Positions 61,405 to 64,000 of a DNA stretch of 64,000 nucleotides are shown one piece after another. The notes beneath the pieces were generated by a model that worked only from the letters and a program-made list of their open reading frames with translations, was not told the DNA's origin and did not search any database. Positions within the stretch are counted from its first letter, which is position 1, and each line of letters starts with the position of its first letter. Origin of the DNA: Sva-07 sp963710625 (GTDB lineage Bacteria > Actinomycetota > Acidimicrobiia > Acidimicrobiales > Ilumatobacteraceae). The DNA lies in the NCBI GenBank assembly GCA_963710625.1, contig CAVQBG010000034.1, forward strand, positions 62,001-126,000, in the 5' to 3' direction. A program made the position numbers and the translations under genes.

Positions 61405-62435
61405 CGGTTCGAGCGATCCTCGCCACCTGGATCGCTCTCGTCGCAACGCTCGCGTCGGCGGGTGTTGCCGTCGCTGTACCGGGCGGCTCCGGCGGTGACG
61501 GTCCGCCGTTGATCCCGGGAGCTCGGCAGGTGCACATTCGCAATGCTTCGGGTGGGCTTGGTGTGTTCACGTCGATCCCGAATGGGTCTGCGTTTCGGAG
61601 TCATGGTGGTGGTGCAGCAGCGGAGTGTTCGGCGATTGTCCTGGGTGATGATCCGAACACGTTGGGTCTGATCGAGGAACAGTTCTTGGCTCGGTCGACG
61701 AAGTGGATCTTCATCGAGGGCGTCTTCGACTACGACGTTCTTCCGCCGTATCTGGATCTGGTTGGTGTGAGCGGTCCGTCGTTGGCGGACACTGTCCGGA
61801 CGTTCTCGGTGTACTGCGCCGAAACCTCGTACGACGGCAACTTCCAGGGACTCATCCAAGTGCCGGCGACGGACCCGATGCTCGACCCTCGTCCGCAGTT
61901 GACGAACCTCTACAACGGTCTGCAGCTGGAGCCGCTCGCCGTGTACGAGAACAAGGTGGTGGGCGAGTGGGGTGGCCTGGTGGTGCGGAACCCGGCGTGG
62001 TTGGCGATCAACGGCTCGGCGTGGCGGACTCAGCGGTCGAACGCCGTCTACTACCGCGGCTGGGAGCTGTACCTCATCACCCGCCCGGTCGAACTCGACT
62101 TCTTGGTCGAGTTCGTCCCCGATCCTGACCGACCGTCACCGCCGTTCTCTGGTGTCATCGCATGTGTAGCGGCGGGTGACGAGTATCCGGTGGGAGAGAC
62201 GATCGAGTTCCCGCAGCGACCGAACGATCTGGCCGACTTCGCCGAGCCGGGTAGCAACCGGTCGTGTGAATGGACGCCGCCCGGGCCGGGCGAGGTGACA
62301 GTCACGGCCCGGCAGACGTTCGCGGTGACGTTCTGGGCGTCGGGGTCGGTCGAGACGCAGCCGAACTATGTGTGGGCGTCGGAGCCGGTGACGTTCAAGG
62401 TGGGCGAGTTGGTGGCGGTGAACGTCAATGAGTGA
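61401..62435 (+). CDS. Secreted protein of unknown function in the pilus operon
   Basis: A 344-residue protein with a signal peptide (AILATWIALVATLASAGVAVA, cleaved near residue 27) and a mature part with few recognisable motifs. It contains four cysteines (AECSAIV, VYCAETS, IACVAAG, RSCEWTP) in the second pair-like spacing of disulfides, and ends in strand-rich VTVTARQTFAVTFWASGSVET. It lies between lipoprotein and SAF genes with coupled start. I do not recognise the family; surface or pilus-assembly role is inferred. Confidence 0.7.
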   Translation: MTVRAILATWIALVATLASAGVAVAVPGGSGGDGPPLIPGARQVHIRNASGGLGVFTSIPNGSAFRSHGGGAAAECSAIVLGDDPNTLGLIEEQFLARSTKWIFIEGVFDYDVLPPYLDLVGVSGPSLADTVRTFSVYCAETSYDGNFQGLIQVPATDPMLDPRPQLTNLYNGLQLEPLAVYENKVVGEWGGLVVRNPAWLAINGSAWRTQRSNAVYYRGWELYLITRPVELDFLVEFVPDPDRPSPPFSGVIACVAAGDEYPVGETIEFPQRPNDLADFAEPGSNRSCEWTPPGPGEVTVTARQTFAVTFWASGSVETQPNYVWASEPVTFKVGELVAVNVNE

Positions 62436-62447
62436 GGAGCACTGACC

Positions 62448-63092
62448 ATGTCGCTGACCCATACGGTCCGTCCGACCCACGCGCCGACGTCGAAACCGTC
62501 GTCGCCGCGACCGAAGCTCAAGGTCCCGTGGCTACTCGCCGCTGGCGGGGTGTTCGTGCTGAGCGTGATGCTCGTGCTGTGGGCGGTGTCGAGCGCGTCT
62601 GATCGCACCCAGGTGTTGATGGTCGTCGAGCCGGTGCCAGCGGGTGAGCAGATCCCGGACTCGGCGATCGGTGTGACGGGCATCTCGAACGACAGCGGCT
62701 TCGGGCGGATCTATCTCGAATCGCAACGCGCCGACATCGTGGGCGCTGTCGCTGTTGGTGATCTCGCACCGGGTGACCTGCTGGGTCCGTCGATGGTCGC
62801 GGGCGCTCCTGACACCTTCGAAGGTGAACGACTCGTTGGTGCGGTGCTGCGGGCCGGTCGGTATCCCGAGGAGATCCAGCGCGGTGACACCGGGCTGGCG
62901 GTGTCGACGATGGACCGTGCGACGGACTCGCCGTCGGCGATCCCAGTTCGGGTCGTCGCGGTGTCGTTCTCGGAGACCGCTGAAGCGTCGATCACATTGG
63001 CTGTCGCTGAGCCGGACGCAGCGCTGGTGGGGACGTGGGCGGGCACTGACGAACTGGTCGTGGTCATCCAGCCGTTGGGAGCCGAGCAGTGA
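62448..63092 (+). CDS. SAF-domain protein, CpaB/RcpC-like
   Basis: A 214-residue protein: one helix (PWLLAAGGVFVLSVMLVLWAV, about 27-48) then the SAF domain (VLMVVEPVPAGEQIPDSAIGVTGI, IVGAVAVGDLAPGDLLGPSMV), as in CpaB/RcpC proteins of Flp pilus systems. It should sit in the periplasm-like space near the secretion channel. GAGGAG lies before the ATG. Confidence 0.8.
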   Translation: MSLTHTVRPTHAPTSKPSSPRPKLKVPWLLAAGGVFVLSVMLVLWAVSSASDRTQVLMVVEPVPAGEQIPDSAIGVTGISNDSGFGRIYLESQRADIVGAVAVGDLAPGDLLGPSMVAGAPDTFEGERLVGAVLRAGRYPEEIQRGDTGLAVSTMDRATDSPSAIPVRVVAVSFSETAEASITLAVAEPDAALVGTWAGTDELVVVIQPLGAEQ

Positions 63093-63856
63093 CGCTGATC
63101 GCGGTCGGTTCGTGGCGAGGCACGGGCACGACGACGTCGGCGTTGTTGCTGGCCGCTGCCGTGGCGGCTGGGGGAGATCAGTCGTGGTTCGTGGAGGCCG
63201 ACCCGGCCGGAGGTGTGCTGGCAAGTCGAGCTACGGACTTGGCGGGCTGCAACTCGCTGGGCCGCGTGGCGTTCGACCCGATCGGCGAGAGTGCTGTCCG
63301 TGCGCTTGAAGCGTCGGCTCGGCGGCTTGGACGAGTGAATGTGGTGACGGGGCCGTGGGATTCGTTCCAGGCGTGGTCGGCGATTGCTTCACCTCGCACT
63401 CCGTGGGTTGACGCGCTGCGTCGTCTCGATGGGACGGTGGTGGTGGATGTCGGGTCGCTGCGTGGTGGTTCGGTACCGACGTGGCCGATCATCGAACGTG
63501 CCGATGTCCTCGTGATGGTGACCACACCGGAGCCGGCTGCGTTGACGAGCACGGTCGCGTGGATCGACTCGAAGGGCCAGTCGGCTCCGGGTGTCGCCGG
63601 GTTGTCGCTCGACACCGCACGGCTCCTCGTCATCGACGCACCGATTGCGTCGGTGGAGCGGTTCGATCGATCGGTGGCGGGCGAACTCGGTACCCGATTG
63701 GTCGGGTGGTGGCCGTGGGAACCGAAGGTGATCGATCACCTCCATCGTGGAGGCTCACTCGATCACCGTTCGATCCGCCGGTTTGCGCTCGTCCGGTCGG
63801 CCGTCTCGACGATGGGTGAGCTCCTCGGCACCCGGTCGGCGGAGGTGTTGGCATGA
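63089..63856 (+). CDS. CpaE/TadZ-like ParA-family protein lacking the P-loop lysine
   Basis: A 255-residue protein of the ParA/MinD fold: MTLIAVGSWRGTGTTTSALLLAAAVAAGG, VEADPAGGVLA and VVVDVGSLRGG. The Walker A lysines of KGGxGKT are replaced (RGTGTTT), so ATP hydrolysis is doubtful. TadZ/CpaE proteins with such atypical P-loops are known to localise the pilus machinery. Four-base overlaps with both neighbours (ATGA-type) place it in the operon. Confidence 0.8.
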   Translation: MTLIAVGSWRGTGTTTSALLLAAAVAAGGDQSWFVEADPAGGVLASRATDLAGCNSLGRVAFDPIGESAVRALEASARRLGRVNVVTGPWDSFQAWSAIASPRTPWVDALRRLDGTVVVDVGSLRGGSVPTWPIIERADVLVMVTTPEPAALTSTVAWIDSKGQSAPGVAGLSLDTARLLVIDAPIASVERFDRSVAGELGTRLVGWWPWEPKVIDHLHRGGSLDHRSIRRFALVRSAVSTMGELLGTRSAEVLA

Positions 63857-64000
63857 CGGTCGACCCGGTGGACACCGAGTTGGAGGTGCTGGCGCGTCGG
63901 ATCCGTCGCGAGTTCGGTGAGCGGCTGCCGTTGAAGGGTCGCAACGAAACCGGCGAGGAGACACAGCTACGCGAGGAACGCACCCGACTCGTACTCGAAC
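63853..64000 (+). CDS. Probable CpaF/TadA secretion ATPase, N-terminus only
   Basis: The ATG at 63853 overlaps the CpaE-like stop (ATGA) and the frame runs open to the window edge, 49 residues. VDTELEVLARRIRREFGERLPL and RLVLE look like the helical N-terminal domain before a CpaF ATPase, but no catalytic motif is inside the window; the call rests mainly on position. Confidence 0.5.
   Translation, partial: MTVDPVDTELEVLARRIRREFGERLPLKGRNETGEETQLREERTRLVLE

Larger units (their letters stand above)
52204..64000. mobile_element. Integrated element at tRNA-Ala (left part, right end not seen)
   Basis: A tyrosine recombinase directly downstream of a tRNA gene, followed by restriction-modification genes and a Flp/Tad-type operon, has the form of an integrative element or genomic island. 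I searched the remaining sequence by eye for a second copy of the tRNA-Ala 3' end and found none, so the right boundary is probably beyond 64,000 or the later genes belong to the host. The inner boundary between the element and the pilus genes is not determinable here. Confidence 0.55.

Overview
The window is the replication-origin region of a high-GC actinomycete, followed by about 30 kb of ordinary chromosomal genes and the left part of an integrated island. The gene order around dnaA is the one conserved in Actinobacteria (cca, Rv3909-like gene, ECF sigma factor, trxB, trxA, cwlM-like gene, parB, parA, rsmG, jag, yidC, yidD, rnpA, rpmH, dnaA, dnaN, recF, dciA, gyrB, gyrA, DUF3566, tRNA-Ile). 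Mycothiol-type enzymes, LLM-class oxidoreductases and very frequent leaderless promoters fit an actinomycete. The overall look resembles Acidimicrobiia (Ilumatobacter-like), but that placement is inference.

Layout. 1-4,900: a truncated DUF5318 gene, a methyltransferase-like gene, a PAS/GGDEF/EAL protein and the CCA-adding enzyme. 4,980-15,172: a rightward envelope and redox run holding GNAT, Rv3909-like, DegV, a transmembrane Ser/Thr kinase, sigma/anti-sigma, trxB, trxA and a CwlM-like pseudo-amidase. MurJ, normally found here, is absent, and a catalytically intact kinase with a MurJ-type ectodomain sits in its place. 15,400-20,901: the leftward run parB-parA, two parS sites, rsmG, jag, yidC, yidD, rnpA, rpmH. 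20,902-31,631: the rightward replication run dnaA to gyrA. DnaA boxes lie on both sides of dnaA, so the origin may be bipartite.

31,768-52,203: tRNA-Ile; a dehydrogenase-like gene; an MgtE-N/CBS protein with a DUF1003 partner; a molybdopterin oxidoreductase; a Nudix hydrolase; mycothione reductase; a class V aminotransferase; a sugar-lactone oxidase; secreted protease, acetyltransferases and two LLM oxidoreductases; an N-acyl-D-amino-acid deacylase; and several genes of unknown function, ending at tRNA-Ala(TGC).

52,204-64,000 looks like an integrated element at tRNA-Ala. It has a tyrosine recombinase, a small DNA methylase, a helicase/Eco57I-like restriction-modification gene broken by about seven single-base frameshifts, and the start of a Flp/Tad-type pilus operon. 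That operon encodes a prepilin peptidase fused to a GNAT-like domain, a lipoprotein, a secreted protein, a CpaB-like SAF protein, a CpaE/TadZ-like protein lacking the P-loop lysine, and the beginning of a probable CpaF ATPase. No right attachment site is visible, so the element probably runs past the window.

Across the window many start codons lie 6-8 bases behind a TANNNT hexamer, the pattern of leaderless transcripts. This was used to choose several starts, including a probable ATT start for the sigma factor gene.
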